10,612 nucleotides of DNA from Paracoccus sp. (in: a-proteobacteria) (lineage in GTDB: Bacteria; Pseudomonadota; Alphaproteobacteria; Rhodobacterales; Rhodobacteraceae), in contig JAGPGI010000058.1 of the NCBI GenBank assembly GCA_018056045.1, positions 1-10,612 of the forward strand, in the 5' to 3' direction. The notes below the pieces were generated by a model. The model had not been told where the DNA came from and searched no databases. It saw nothing but the letters and a program-made list of their open reading frames with translations. A program made the translations under genes and the position numbers. Of this stretch, positions 1-6,896 are shown one piece after another. The first letter of the stretch is position 1; each line of letters opens with the position of its first letter.

Positions 1-123
1 CCCGGCCGCCGGCGCGGCTGGCTTTTGCATTTCTCCTCGGCCAAGCTGGCGCTGACGCGCGCCACCCGCATTGATCGCGCCGTGCCCCGGATCCTTGCCG
101 GCAAGGGCATGCACGACCGCTGA
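1..123 (+). CDS. 3' end of an unidentified protein gene (truncated by window start)
   Basis: An open frame enters from the left edge and ends at a TGA at 121-123, giving 40 residues with the C-terminus [10 protein letters not shown]. Nearly all its codons end in G or C (about 35 of 40), as expected for a real gene in this high-GC genome. It is rich in Arg and Ala and shows no domain I recognise. It ends about 20 bases before the terminator that closes rpsO on the other strand, a normal convergent arrangement. The product cannot be named from this fragment. That it is coding is an inference from codon bias and placement only. Confidence 0.45.
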   Translation, partial: PGRRRGWLLHFSSAKLALTRATRIDRAVPRILAGKGMHDR

Positions 124-143
124 CCCCTGCCCTGCATCGCGGC

Positions 144-178
144 AATGAAAAACGCCCGCAACCTGGGTCACGGGCGTT
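144..178 (-). terminator. Intrinsic terminator of rpsO
   Basis: A perfect 8-bp inverted repeat, AACGCCCG (151-158) and CGGGCGTT (171-178), encloses a 12-nt loop. Read on the minus strand the stem is followed directly by a T run (GTTTTTCATT). This is the classic Rho-independent form. It sits 24 bases past the rpsO stop codon and also separates rpsO from the convergent gene end at 123. Confidence 0.88.
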
Positions 179-201
179 GTCAGTTTGACCTTGGGCCGGT
201 C

Positions 202-471
202 TTAGCGGCGCAGGCCCAGCTTGCCGATCAGGGCGGTATAGCGGGCTTCTTCCTTGCGCTTCAGATAGTCCAGCAGCTTGCGGCGCTGAGCGACCATCAT
301 CAGCAGACCGCGACGCGAATGGTTGTCTTTCTTGTGCGTCTTGAAATGCTCGGTCAGGGTGGCGATGCGCGAGGACAGGATTGCAACCTGCACCTCGGGC
401 GAGCCGGTATCGCCGGGTTTGGTGGCGAATTCGGTCATCAGGCGGTTCTTTTCTTCAACCGTAATCGACAT
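202..471 (-). CDS. rpsO: Small ribosomal subunit protein S15
   Basis: The 89-residue product is the usual length of bacterial S15 and matches it throughout. It starts MSITVEEK, has the family segment around [11 protein letters not shown] (residues 21-31), the [15 protein letters not shown] region (about 43-57) that contacts 16S rRNA, and ends with the [14 protein letters not shown] helix. S15 is a primary binding protein that organises the central domain of the 30S subunit and binds the 16S rRNA junction of helices 20-22. The start is fixed by the Shine-Dalgarno AAAGGAG (478-484), six bases before the ATG. In many proteobacteria rpsO lies between truB and pnp. Here the upstream neighbour is an RTX-protein gene and a terminator follows at once, so it appears to be a stand-alone unit. 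S15 of E. coli represses its own mRNA through a pseudoknot; I could not identify an equivalent here. Confidence 0.97.
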   Translation of the reverse strand: MSITVEEKNRLMTEFATKPGDTGSPEVQVAILSSRIATLTEHFKTHKKDNHSRRGLLMMVAQRRKLLDYLKRKEEARYTALIGKLGLRR

Positions 472-496
472 CGGGGGCTCCTTTCAGAGTCAAAGG

Positions 497-524
497 GTTA
501 TGGCGCAGGCCGGGATGTCGTCCA
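497..524 (-). promoter_or_regulatory. Candidate promoter of rpsO
   Basis: On the minus strand TGGACG (519-524) and CATAAC (497-502) are separated by 16 bases. They resemble weak sigma-70 -35 and -10 elements, each matching consensus at four of six positions. A start near 490 would give a leader of about 20 nt ending in the strong rpsO ribosome binding site. The matches are modest and this is an inference. It is supported by the hairpin at 543-564, which would cut off transcription from the RTX gene. Confidence 0.28.
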
Positions 525-542
525 GCAAGGCCCATGGAGAAA

Positions 543-564
543 CCGCCGGGAATCACCCCGGCGG
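543..564 (-). terminator. GC-rich hairpin between the RTX gene and rpsO, probable terminator
   Basis: CCGCCGGG (543-550) and CCCGGCGG (557-564) form a perfect 8-bp stem with a 6-nt loop. On the minus strand it lies 51 bases after the RTX gene stop and is followed by GTTTCTCC, only a short T run. It probably ends the RTX transcript, though inefficiently. Alternatively it is a stem in a long rpsO leader. Confidence 0.5.
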
Positions 565-614
565 ATGCGCGGATGTAGCAGGGTTTCCCCGGGAAAGAAA
601 CGGTTTTCTGCGCC

Positions 615-1526
615 TTACGCGGCGGCCCGAACCGCAGTCAGGACGATATCGTTCACGTCCAGATCCTGTGCATTCAGCAGCCGTCCGACCGGCACGCCAT
701 CCATGCGGATCACCGTCGCGCCCTCAGCATCGCGCTCGAGCGAGATCACCGGCTCGATTCCGTTGCCTTCATCTTCATAGCGCAGTTCGATCTGGTCAGC
801 GGCGGCGCTGAAATCGCCGATGGTCGGCACCTCGGCGCCAGCCACGCCCGGCTCGTCCAGAAGGAACAGGTCACGCCCCGCGCCCCCCTCGACAAAGTCG
901 CCGGCACCGGCATGCAGCGTGTCGTCGCCCTCATCGCCATGCAGCCATGCGCGGTCATCCTCGTCCGAGCCGTAAAGCAGGTCGTCGCCCTCGCCGCCGT
1001 CCAGATCGTCCTCGCCCGTGCCGGCAACCAGCGTGTCATTGCCCGCATTGCCCGAGATCCAGTCGGTGCCGGTGCCGCCGGTCAGCAGGTCGTCGCCCTC
1101 GCCGCCAAAGATGGTGTCATCGTCGGCGCCGCCATGAACGGTGTCATTGCCGCCCTGCCCCGCCAGCGAATCCTGACCCGCGCCGCCCTCGATGGAATCG
1201 TCGCCGCCCTGGCCGTAATCGCCGTCGCCATAGATCCAGTCGGTGCCGTCGCCGCCCAGCAGCGTATCGCTGCCCAGCCCGCCATGCAGATCGTCATTGC
1301 CGCCATTTCCGGCCAGCATATCGTCGGTCGCCTCGCCGCCCAGCATGTCCGAACCCTCGGTGCCATTCAGCGTCACGCCGCGGGCTTCATTGCCCCCGCC
1401 GCCTTCGGGATTTTCACCATCCCCGTCGCCCTCTTCATCAGAGGTGCGACCAAGCGCGGTCGTATCGACCGCAAGCCCCATGAACAGCAAACCGATCAGA
1501 CTACCCAGCATCAGCATCGCGGACAC
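615..1526 (-). CDS. RTX-repeat calcium-binding protein with N-terminal hydrophobic anchor
   Basis: The product has 303 residues. Residues 1-26 form a hydrophobic segment (LMLGSLIGLLFMGLAV) that could be a signal anchor or uncleaved signal peptide. An acidic linker with EEGDGDGEN follows (about 29-38). Residues 54-223 are glycine/aspartate nonapeptides of the GGxGxDxLx hemolysin type, such as GGEGDDLL and GGLGSDTLL. In known proteins these bind Ca2+ and fold into a parallel beta-roll outside the cell. The last 80 residues are non-repetitive and end in DLDVNDIVLTAVRAAA, like the C-terminal cap or secretion region of many alphaproteobacterial RTX proteins. The frame opens with GTG at 1526; an ATG lies at codon 4 (1515-1517), and neither has a strong ribosome binding site. 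No type I secretion genes are nearby. A CtrA-type box lies upstream. No enzymatic domain is visible and the specific function is unknown. Confidence 0.85.
   Translation of the reverse strand: MSAMLMLGSLIGLLFMGLAVDTTALGRTSDEEGDGDGENPEGGGGNEARGVTLNGTEGSDMLGGEATDDMLAGNGGNDDLHGGLGSDTLLGGDGTDWIYGDGDYGQGGDDSIEGGAGQDSLAGQGGNDTVHGGADDDTIFGGEGDDLLTGGTGTDWISGNAGNDTLVAGTGEDDLDGGEGDDLLYGSDEDDRAWLHGDEGDDTLHAGAGDFVEGGAGRDLFLLDEPGVAGAEVPTIGDFSAAADQIELRYEDEGNGIEPVISLERDAEGATVIRMDGVPVGRLLNAQDLDVNDIVLTAVRAAA
858..1367 (-). repeat. RTX nonapeptide repeat array
   Basis: This stretch encodes residues 54-223 of the RTX protein as back-to-back degenerate units of about 27 bases, encoding GGxGxDxUx. The units diverge at the DNA level (GGC/GGG/GGT and GAC/GAT mixed), so the array is old and kept by protein-level selection. 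Its high GC creates long spurious open frames on both strands. Confidence 0.85.
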
Positions 1527-1592
1527 TCACAACGAATCAAAACAACCCTAGCGATAGATATAGCGCGATATCCGCGACGCCGCATCTGGTTT

Positions 1593-1608
1593 GTTAATAG
1601 AGGGTTAA
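1593..1608 (-). promoter_or_regulatory. Perfect CtrA-type full binding site upstream of the RTX gene
   Basis: On the minus strand the sequence is TTAACCCTCTATTAAC, an exact match to the TTAA-N7-TTAAC consensus of the response regulator CtrA. On the + strand, positions 1594-1609 also fit TTAA-N7-TTAAC, so the site is almost symmetrical. It lies 66 bases before the GTG of the RTX gene and in AT-rich DNA unusual for this genome. In Caulobacter and Rhodobacteraceae CtrA is activated by the CckA-ChpT phosphorelay and often binds across the -35 region. Control of the RTX gene is inferred from position. Confidence 0.62.
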
Positions 1609-1706
1609 CCCGGCAAAATCGCATCCGGCCTGCTGCAACAGCCCATCCGCAGCCCATGGCCCGAGCGGTAAAAGGTCAACCCGAGGTGGCAGCGATGGCC
1701 GGGCGT

Positions 1707-2360
1707 CTAGCCGTAATCCCGGGCACCGAAGATCGCCGAGCCGACGCGGATATGGGTCGCGCCCTCGGCGATGGCGGTCTCGAAATCCGCGCTCATCCCC
1801 ATGGAAAGCCCGGCAAGGCCATTGCGCGCGGCGATCGCGCGCAGGGCGCGGAAATGCGGCACCGGGTCCTGATCCTCGGGCGGGATACACATCAGGCCGG
1901 AAAGCGTCAGCCCGAGCGCCCGGCAATCGGCGATGAAGGCATCGGCATCATCGGGCAGGATGCCGGCCTTTTGCGGCTCGGCGCCGGTATTGACCTGCAC
2001 GAAAAGCTGCGGGCAATGGCCGCGCGCCTGCACCTGCCGGGCCAGTTTCTGTGCCAGCGAGGGACGGTCCAGCGTGTGGATGGCATCAAACAGATCCAGC
2101 GCCGCATTCAGCTTGTTGGTCTGCAGGGGGCCGATCATGTGCAGCCCTACCCCCGGGAAAGCCGCGCGCCATGCCGGCCATTTTCCCGCCGCCTCCTGAA
2201 CGTAATTTTCGCCAAAGACGCGCTGGCCGGCCTGCAACACAGCCTCGACCCGCGCTGCGGGCTGCACCTTGCTGACGGCGATCAGCGTGACATCGCCGGA
2301 ATTGCGCCCGGCGGCGGATTCGGCCGCTGCGATGCGGCGCCTGATCTCATCCAGTCCCAT
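1707..2360 (-). CDS. yggS: YggS/PLPBP-family pyridoxal phosphate homeostasis protein
   Basis: The 217-residue product is a single alanine-racemase-like TIM barrel, the usual architecture of this family. Lys31 in AVSKVQP is the expected Schiff-base lysine for PLP. Other family blocks are FGENYVQE, HMIGPLQTNK (commonly HxIGxLQxNK), VQVNTGAEPQKAG, GLMCIPP, and the phosphate-binding end LSMGMSADFETAIAEGATH with VRVGS-like IRVGSAIFGAR. Family members bind PLP without a clear catalytic activity and maintain PLP and amino-acid balance in the cytoplasm. The ATG at 2358-2360 gives the normal N-terminus MGLDEIRRRI. A GGGA lies about 11 bases upstream, a weak ribosome binding site. The start is only about 20 nt after the porin terminator hairpin, so its transcription must come from readthrough or a promoter inside the porin gene. 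Confidence 0.93.
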   Translation of the reverse strand: MGLDEIRRRIAAAESAAGRNSGDVTLIAVSKVQPAARVEAVLQAGQRVFGENYVQEAAGKWPAWRAAFPGVGLHMIGPLQTNKLNAALDLFDAIHTLDRPSLAQKLARQVQARGHCPQLFVQVNTGAEPQKAGILPDDADAFIADCRALGLTLSGLMCIPPEDQDPVPHFRALRAIAARNGLAGLSMGMSADFETAIAEGATHIRVGSAIFGARDYG

Positions 2361-2372
2361 GGGGCATGATTC

Positions 2373-2407
2373 CCAAAAGAAAAGAGCGGGCGCAAGGCCC
2401 GCTCTTT
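2373..2407 (-). terminator. Strong intrinsic terminator of the porin gene
   Basis: AAAGAGCGGGC (2381-2391) and GCCCGCTCTTT (2397-2407) form a perfect 11-bp stem with a 5-nt loop. On the minus strand it is followed by TCTTTTGGG, so CTCTTTTCTTTT supplies the T-rich tract. It lies 28 bases after the porin stop, as expected for a highly expressed single gene. It also lies about 20 nt before the yggS start and could act as an attenuator for that gene. Confidence 0.92.
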
Positions 2408-2435
2408 CTTGTTCCGATATTCGGATCCGTAAGGA

Positions 2436-3428
2436 TCAGAACGAGAACTTGATACCGAAGTCGGCGACGGTGTCGTCGAGGTAGTCGGTGTCGATGATGC
2501 CGCCGGCCAGGACAGCGCCGCCGCCCAGGTCGTATTCAGCACCGATGCCGAACGAGTCGAAATCTTCGTCATCGACGCCAGCGGTGGTGTATTCGTAGCC
2601 GTCACGGCGGTAGAAGCCTTCGACCAGAACCGCATCCCACTGGTAGGCCAGGCCCAGACCATAGGTGTGCTCGAGGGTCTCGCCATCGGCGCCGCCGGTG
2701 AAGCGGTCGTCGTATTTGGCGAAGACGCCTTTGAACGAGAAGTTGTTGTAGGTGCCTTCGCCGCCCAGAACGACTTCGTTGGCGTCGTCATGCTTGCCGT
2801 AGCCCAGAGCAACCCAGAAGTTCTCGGCTTCGTATTTACCGGCGACCGACCATGCAACATCGGCGCTGTCGACCAGGTTGCCATCGGCGTCGGTATCGGT
2901 GGTGTCACCGGGGGTGTCGAACCAGGGGGTGTTCACGCCGTCCGAGGCCGAAGCATACAGCGAGATGTTGTTGATGGTGTATTCGTACAGGATGTTCGGA
3001 CCCTGGCCGAGGTTCTCGCCGTCACCGGTCAGGTACGAGATTTCTTCGACGTCACCGCCGAAGGTGCCGTCGGTGTAACCGACTTCGTACAGGTCACCGA
3101 TCGCACGCTCGGAAGCCGAAACGGTGTCGCCCATCGACAGTTTGCCGTAGGTGCCCGAAATCCAGATGGCGCCGGCGGTGCCGCGAGCGGCCGAACGGTA
3201 AGCGTTCGAGCTGTAGTTCTCGTGGTCAACACGGAACGAAGCGCCGAAGGACAGGCCGGCATCCGACTCACCCGACAGGTTGAAGCGAACGCGGGCGCGG
3301 CTCGAGAACTGCGCGTCGTTGCCGTCATAAATGATACCCATACGGCCGTCACCCGACAGGGCGACTTCAGCGGAGGCGAAGCCCGCCGACAGGACCAGGG
3401 CGCTGGTTGCGAAAAGAACCTTTTTCAT
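2436..3428 (-). CDS. General porin of the Rhodobacter capsulatus type (outer membrane trimer)
   Basis: The product has 330 residues with a signal peptide MKKVLFATSALVLSAGFASA cleaved before Glu21. The mature start EVALSGDGRMGIIYDG closely resembles the R. capsulatus porin (EVKLSGDARMGVMY). So do the segments GDLYEVGYTD and the C-terminal end, which finishes ADFGIKFSF. The final Phe is the outer-membrane assembly signal. The family forms 16-stranded beta-barrel trimers for diffusion of small solutes. The loop with acidic repeats (DTTDTDADGN, about residues 190-200) is a likely surface or Ca2+-binding loop. The start at 3426-3428 is fixed by AGAGGGA five bases upstream and by the signal peptide; an open frame continues to 3575 but has no coding character. 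A strong terminator follows. A hairpin and a palindrome lie upstream. Confidence 0.94.
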   Translation of the reverse strand: MKKVLFATSALVLSAGFASAEVALSGDGRMGIIYDGNDAQFSSRARVRFNLSGESDAGLSFGASFRVDHENYSSNAYRSAARGTAGAIWISGTYGKLSMGDTVSASERAIGDLYEVGYTDGTFGGDVEEISYLTGDGENLGQGPNILYEYTINNISLYASASDGVNTPWFDTPGDTTDTDADGNLVDSADVAWSVAGKYEAENFWVALGYGKHDDANEVVLGGEGTYNNFSFKGVFAKYDDRFTGGADGETLEHTYGLGLAYQWDAVLVEGFYRRDGYEYTTAGVDDEDFDSFGIGAEYDLGGGAVLAGGIIDTDYLDDTVADFGIKFSF

Positions 3429-3433
3429 GGTTT

Positions 3434-3440
3434 TCCCTCT
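3434..3440 (-). promoter_or_regulatory. Ribosome binding site of the porin gene
   Basis: AGAGGGA on the minus strand, five bases before ATG 3426-3428. It decides this start over upstream in-frame ATGs up to 3575, and agrees with the signal peptide that begins MKK. Confidence 0.8.
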
Positions 3441-3455
3441 TGTCTCTCTCGTGTG

Positions 3456-3481
3456 CCCCATCCGGGCACTCCGGATTGGGG
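3456..3481 (-). promoter_or_regulatory. Stem-loop in the likely 5' leader of the porin mRNA
   Basis: The minus strand can fold as CCCC-(A)-ATCCGG, loop AGTGC, CCGGAT-GGGG: six plus four pairs with one bulged A. It begins 27 nt before the porin start, just outside the ribosome binding site, and is not followed by a T run, so it is not a terminator. Leader stem-loops of this kind stabilise abundant mRNAs in related bacteria (for example ompA in E. coli). That role here is inferred. Confidence 0.5.
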
Positions 3482-3547
3482 TATGAGCCGTGTGTCGCGC
3501 TTTCCCTTCGTCAATGCAACGGAATCGCACCCCGCTGGCCTGTTTCG

Positions 3548-3562
3548 GCATCACTGTGATGC
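3548..3562. promoter_or_regulatory. 15-bp perfect palindrome, candidate operator
   Basis: GCATCAC-T-GTGATGC is a perfect 7-bp inverted repeat around one base. It lies 120 bp upstream of the porin start and about 150 bp before the possible start of the rightward operon. The odd, compact symmetry suits a dimeric transcription factor better than a hairpin, because a 1-nt loop cannot form. I do not recognise the regulator. Confidence 0.4.
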
Positions 3563-3694
3563 ACATGAGCCACACCCGCCTGCAGGCCCCGATATGGCCC
3601 GCCCCGGCTCGGAAATGCGGCCCTTACGCGCGCGAGCAATATCTACACTCTCGGCAATAAAGCCGCCGGGACGGGGCCGAAAACGCGGCCTCTC

Positions 3695-3723
3695 TTGTCG
3701 CGTGGGGCAAAATTGCGCTATGG
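3695..3723 (+). promoter_or_regulatory. Candidate sigma-70 promoter of the DUF3576-leuS operon
   Basis: TTGTCG (3695-3700) and CTATGG (3718-3723) are spaced by exactly 17 bases. A start near 3730 would leave a leader of about 24 nt with GGGGGA before the ATG at 3754. The -10 is a weak match, which is common in high-GC alphaproteobacteria. Confidence 0.42.
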
Positions 3724-3753
3724 CTCGCGCAACGACGATCCGGGGGACACCAG

Positions 3754-4293
3754 ATGATCAGATGCGCCGCACGGCTAACCGCTGCCCTGCTTGTTACTGC
3801 GGGACTTGCCGCCTGTTCGGGTGGCAGCATGGGATCGGCCGGGTCCGCAGGCTCGGCGGGATCTGCGGGTTCCGGCCTTGGCAGCGGCGGCGGCGGCAAT
3901 CAGACGCAGACGCGGACGCAGGCGAACGGCGGTCAATTGGCCGAGCAGTCGTCCTTTTGGGACCTGTTCTCGAATCGCCGCGACCCCAACGACACCGTGG
4001 CGGTCAACCGCTATCTGTGGAACGCCAGCCTTGAAGTGCTGAACTTCCTGCCGATCCAGTCGGTAGATCCCTTTACCGGCGTCATCGTCACCGGCTACGG
4101 CACGCCCCCCGGCGGTGGCCGGTCCTATCGTGCCACGATCAAGGTCAGCGATCCGTCGCTGGACGCGCGCGCGCTGAAAGTGTCCCTGCAAGGCGCGGGC
4201 GGCAGCGCCGTCGCCCCCGACACAGTCCGCGCGGTCGAGGACGCGATTCTGACCCGTGCCCGCCAGTTGCGGGTGCAGGACAAGAACCTCTGA
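3754..4293 (+). CDS. DUF3576 family lipoprotein
   Basis: The 179-residue product has a lipoprotein signal peptide with lipobox LAAC and lipidated Cys21. Then comes a low-complexity spacer of four Ser-Ala-Gly units and glycines (about residues 25-48), which would tether the domain to the membrane. Residues about 64-173 carry the DUF3576 signature: FWDLFSNRRDPNDTVAVNRYLW, LEVLNFLPIQSVDPFTGVIVTGYG, and RSYRATIKVSDPSLDARALKV. The family is widespread in alphaproteobacteria and has no assigned biochemical role. Its position at the head of a leuS-lptE-holA operon and its lipobox suggest a periplasmic or outer-membrane envelope function, which is an inference. GGGGGA six bases before the ATG supports the start. 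Only 65 bp without a terminator separate it from leuS, so the two are probably co-transcribed. Confidence 0.88.
   Translation: MIRCAARLTAALLVTAGLAACSGGSMGSAGSAGSAGSAGSGLGSGGGGNQTQTRTQANGGQLAEQSSFWDLFSNRRDPNDTVAVNRYLWNASLEVLNFLPIQSVDPFTGVIVTGYGTPPGGGRSYRATIKVSDPSLDARALKVSLQGAGGSAVAPDTVRAVEDAILTRARQLRVQDKNL
3835..3870 (+). repeat. Four tandem 9-bp units encoding Ser-Ala-Gly
   Basis: Codons for residues 28-39 of the DUF3576 lipoprotein repeat Ser-Ala-Gly four times, with a partial fifth. The DNA units differ at third positions (TCGGCCGGG, TCCGCAGGC, TCGGCGGGA, TCTGCGGGT). The tract forms a flexible linker after the lipidated cysteine. Copy number may vary between strains. Confidence 0.75.
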
Positions 4294-4358
4294 CACCGCT
4301 GGACCTGTCCCGGCGCAACGGCTAAACCCTGCGGGCAATCTGACGCCCGGAGGTTTCC

Positions 4359-6896
4359 ATGCCCTATGATCCCGCAAACAGCGAAGCGCGCTGGCAAAAG
4401 GCGTGGGATGACGCGGGCACGTTCCGCGCCATCCGGGACGCGCGGCCCAAATATTACGTGCTCGAGATGTTCCCCTATCCCTCGGGGCGCATCCATATGG
4501 GCCATGTGCGCAACTATACGATGGGCGACGTGGTGGCGCGCTTCAAACGCGCGCAGGGTTTTTCCGTGCTGCACCCGATGGGCTGGGACGCCTTCGGCAT
4601 GCCGGCCGAGAATGCCGCGATGGAGCAGGGCGGCCATCCCCGCGACTGGACCTATGCCAATATCGCCACCATGCGCGGCCAGCTGAAACCGCTGGGCCTC
4701 AGCATCGACTGGAGCCGCGAATTCGCGACCTGCGACGACGATTACGTCGCCCAGCAGCAGGCGCTGTTTCTGGATTTCCTTGACGCCGGCCTTATCACCC
4801 GCAAATCGGCTCAGGTGAACTGGGACCCGGTCGACATGACCGTGCTGGCCAATGAACAGGTGATCGACGGCAAGGGCTGGCGTTCCGGCGCGGCGGTCGA
4901 GCGCAAGGAGCTGACGCAGTGGTTCTTCCGCATCTCGGATTACTCGGATGAGCTGCTCTCGGCGCTGGACGGGCTGACCGGCTGGCCCGAAAAGGTGCGG
5001 CTGATGCAGGCCAACTGGATCGGCAAGTCACGCGGGCTGCAATTCCGCTTTGCCACCGTGGGCGCGCCGGTCGGTTTCGACACGATCGAGGTCTATACGA
5101 CCCGCCCCGACACGCTCATGGGCGCAAGCTTTGCCGCGCTGTCGCCCGATCACCCGCTGATCCGGCAACTGGCCGCCACCGATCCCGAGGTCGCCGCCTT
5201 TACCGAGGAATGCAAGCGCATCGGCACCACCGAGGAAGCCATCGAGACCGCGCCCAAGCTGGGCTATGACACCGGGCTCAAGGTCCGGCACCCGCTAGAC
5301 CCGAATTGGGAACTGCCGGTCTGGATCGCGAATTTCGTGCTGATGGATTACGGCACCGGCGCGATTTTCGGCAGCCCCGCCCATGACGAGCGCGACCACG
5401 AATTCGCCACCAAATACGGGCTGCCGATCCGCGCCACCTTTGGCGAACGCGGCATGACCGTCGAACAGGCCGACGCGCTGGTGGCCAAGGCCCCCTATGT
5501 GCCGATGAAATCGGAAATCGTGACCTATGTGCGCGGCTTTGCCGGCCCCGCCGACCAGACCGGCGAGGATGCCGTTGTCGCCGCCATCGCCCATGCCGAG
5601 GCCAATGGCTATGGCGAGGGTGTCACGAAATTCCGCCTGCGCGACTGGGGCATCTCGCGCCAGCGCTATTGGGGCTGCCCGATCCCGGTCGTCCATTGCG
5701 CCAATTGCGGCACCGTCCCCGAGGCCAAGGAAAACCTGCCCGTGCTGCTGCCGCAGGATGTCAGCTTTGACGTGCCCGGCAACCCGCTGGACCGGCACCC
5801 GACATGGCGCCAGACCAGCTGCCCGCAATGCGGCGGCGCGGCCCTGCGCGAAACCGACACCATGGACACGTTCGTCGATTCGTCCTGGTATTACGCGCGC
5901 TTTACCGCGCCGCACGCGGCGACGCCGACCGTGCGCGCGGATGCCGATTACTGGATGGATGTCGATCAGTATATCGGCGGCATCGAGCACGCGATCCTGC
6001 ATCTTTTGTATTCGCGCTTCTTCGCCCGGGCGATGGTCAAGACCGGGCATCTGCCCCAAACTGCCAGCGAACCGTTCGATGCACTGTTCACGCAGGGCAT
6101 GGTCACGCATGAGATCTACATGACCCGCGACGACCGCGGCCGCCCGGTCTATCACCTGCCCGAGGATGTCGTGGATGGCAAACTGGCCAACGGTACCCCG
6201 GTCGAGGTGATTCCCTCGGCCAAGATGTCGAAATCGAAAAAGAACGTCGTCGATCCGGTCAATATCGTCGCCAATTTCGGCGCCGATACCGCGCGCTGGT
6301 TCATGCTGTCCGACAGCCCCCCAGAGCGGGACGTCGAATGGACTGCCGCCGGGGCCGAGGCCGCGAACAAGTTCCTGTCGCGTCTGTGGCGTCTGGCCGA
6401 CGAGACGCCGGAGGGCGGCGACGATCCCGAACTGACCCGAAGCGCCCATCGCGCCATCGCCGATGTGACCAAGGCAATCGAGGGCTTTGCCTTCAACAAG
6501 GCGGTGGCGAAACTTTACGAGCTGGCCAATGCCATCGGCAAATCGCCCGCAGGCGGCGAATCGCGCCGCGCGGTGCTGCGCATTCTGGCGCAGCTGATGG
6601 CGCCGATGGTGCCGCATCTGGCCGAAGAGGTCTGGTCGAAGGCCGGCGGGCAGGGCATGGTGGTCGATGCCGCCTGGCCCAAGGCCGACCCGTCGATGCT
6701 GGTGTCCGACAGCGTGGTGCTGCCGATCCAGATCAACGGCAAGCGGCGCGCGGAAATCGAGGTGCCCAAGGACATGTCCAAGCAAGAGATCGAGGCCATC
6801 GTGCTGGCCGATGAGACCGTGCAGCGCTTCATGGAGGGCGCGGCGCCGAAAAAGCTGATCGTCGTGCCCGGACGGATCGTCAATGTCGTGGTCTAG
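4359..6896 (+). CDS. leuS: Leucyl-tRNA synthetase
   Basis: The 845-residue class I enzyme joins leucine to tRNA-Leu in the cytoplasm using ATP; its length is close to the E. coli enzyme. The ATP-binding signature is HMGH (residues 46-49, after PYPSGRI). The CP1 editing domain shows TTRPDT at 247-252, whose Thr252 blocks leucine from the editing site, and the catalytic HDERD at 342-346, whose last Asp corresponds to E. coli Asp345. A zinc ribbon is visible with Cys447, Cys450, Cys488 and Cys491. KMSKS is intact at 622-626, and the anticodon-binding and C-terminal domains follow, ending in [14 protein letters not shown]. All key residues for charging and proofreading are present. GGAGG five bases before the ATG (4349-4353) fixes the start. 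The 3' end overlaps lptE by 14 nt, a conserved Rhodobacteraceae arrangement. Confidence 0.98.
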   Translation: MPYDPANSEARWQKAWDDAGTFRAIRDARPKYYVLEMFPYPSGRIHMGHVRNYTMGDVVARFKRAQGFSVLHPMGWDAFGMPAENAAMEQGGHPRDWTYANIATMRGQLKPLGLSIDWSREFATCDDDYVAQQQALFLDFLDAGLITRKSAQVNWDPVDMTVLANEQVIDGKGWRSGAAVERKELTQWFFRISDYSDELLSALDGLTGWPEKVRLMQANWIGKSRGLQFRFATVGAPVGFDTIEVYTTRPDTLMGASFAALSPDHPLIRQLAATDPEVAAFTEECKRIGTTEEAIETAPKLGYDTGLKVRHPLDPNWELPVWIANFVLMDYGTGAIFGSPAHDERDHEFATKYGLPIRATFGERGMTVEQADALVAKAPYVPMKSEIVTYVRGFAGPADQTGEDAVVAAIAHAEANGYGEGVTKFRLRDWGISRQRYWGCPIPVVHCANCGTVPEAKENLPVLLPQDVSFDVPGNPLDRHPTWRQTSCPQCGGAALRETDTMDTFVDSSWYYARFTAPHAATPTVRADADYWMDVDQYIGGIEHAILHLLYSRFFARAMVKTGHLPQTASEPFDALFTQGMVTHEIYMTRDDRGRPVYHLPEDVVDGKLANGTPVEVIPSAKMSKSKKNVVDPVNIVANFGADTARWFMLSDSPPERDVEWTAAGAEAANKFLSRLWRLADETPEGGDDPELTRSAHRAIADVTKAIEGFAFNKAVAKLYELANAIGKSPAGGESRRAVLRILAQLMAPMVPHLAEEVWSKAGGQGMVVDAAWPKADPSMLVSDSVVLPIQINGKRRAEIEVPKDMSKQEIEAIVLADETVQRFMEGAAPKKLIVVPGRIVNVVV

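Larger units (their letters stand above)
3429..3753. other. Divergent intergenic control region between porin and the DUF3576-leuS operon
   Basis: This is a 325-base stretch without a supported gene; open frames crossing it lack homology and coding bias. It holds the porin leader hairpin (3456-3481), a 15-bp palindrome (3548-3562), a smaller palindrome GCCTGCAGGC (3578-3587) and a candidate promoter for the rightward operon (3695-3723). I could not find a convincing sigma-70 pair for the porin. TTGACG occurs on the minus strand near 3510, but no good -10 follows at the right distance. No tRNA or obvious small RNA was seen. Confidence 0.7.

Noticed and set aside
594..606. TTTCCC-type palindrome and nearby A/T runs between the RTX gene and rpsO
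   Set aside because: The palindrome has a 1-nt centre, no T run after it and no clear role; the hairpin at 543-564 is a better terminator.
858..1367. Regular repeats considered as a CRISPR array
   Set aside because: The repeats are about 27 bp, contiguous, degenerate and coding for RTX nonapeptides; there are no unique spacers and no cas genes.
912..2369. 485-codon open frame on the + strand across the RTX and yggS genes
   Set aside because: It runs antisense to two genes with clear family motifs. Its translation is repetitive Ala/Val/Ile from the complement of RTX codons, with no recognisable domain. High GC makes long antisense frames common.
3429..3575. N-terminal extension of the porin frame to 3575
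   Set aside because: It would place 49 residues of no coding character before a standard signal peptide; AGAGGGA and MKK define the start at 3428.
2667..4034. 455-codon open frame on the + strand over the porin and into DUF3576
   Set aside because: It is antisense to the porin and out of frame with the DUF3576 lipoprotein, and has no ribosome binding site or family features.
5295..6785. 496-codon open frame on the minus strand within leuS
   Set aside because: It is the antisense shadow of LeuRS, whose motifs are intact on the + strand.
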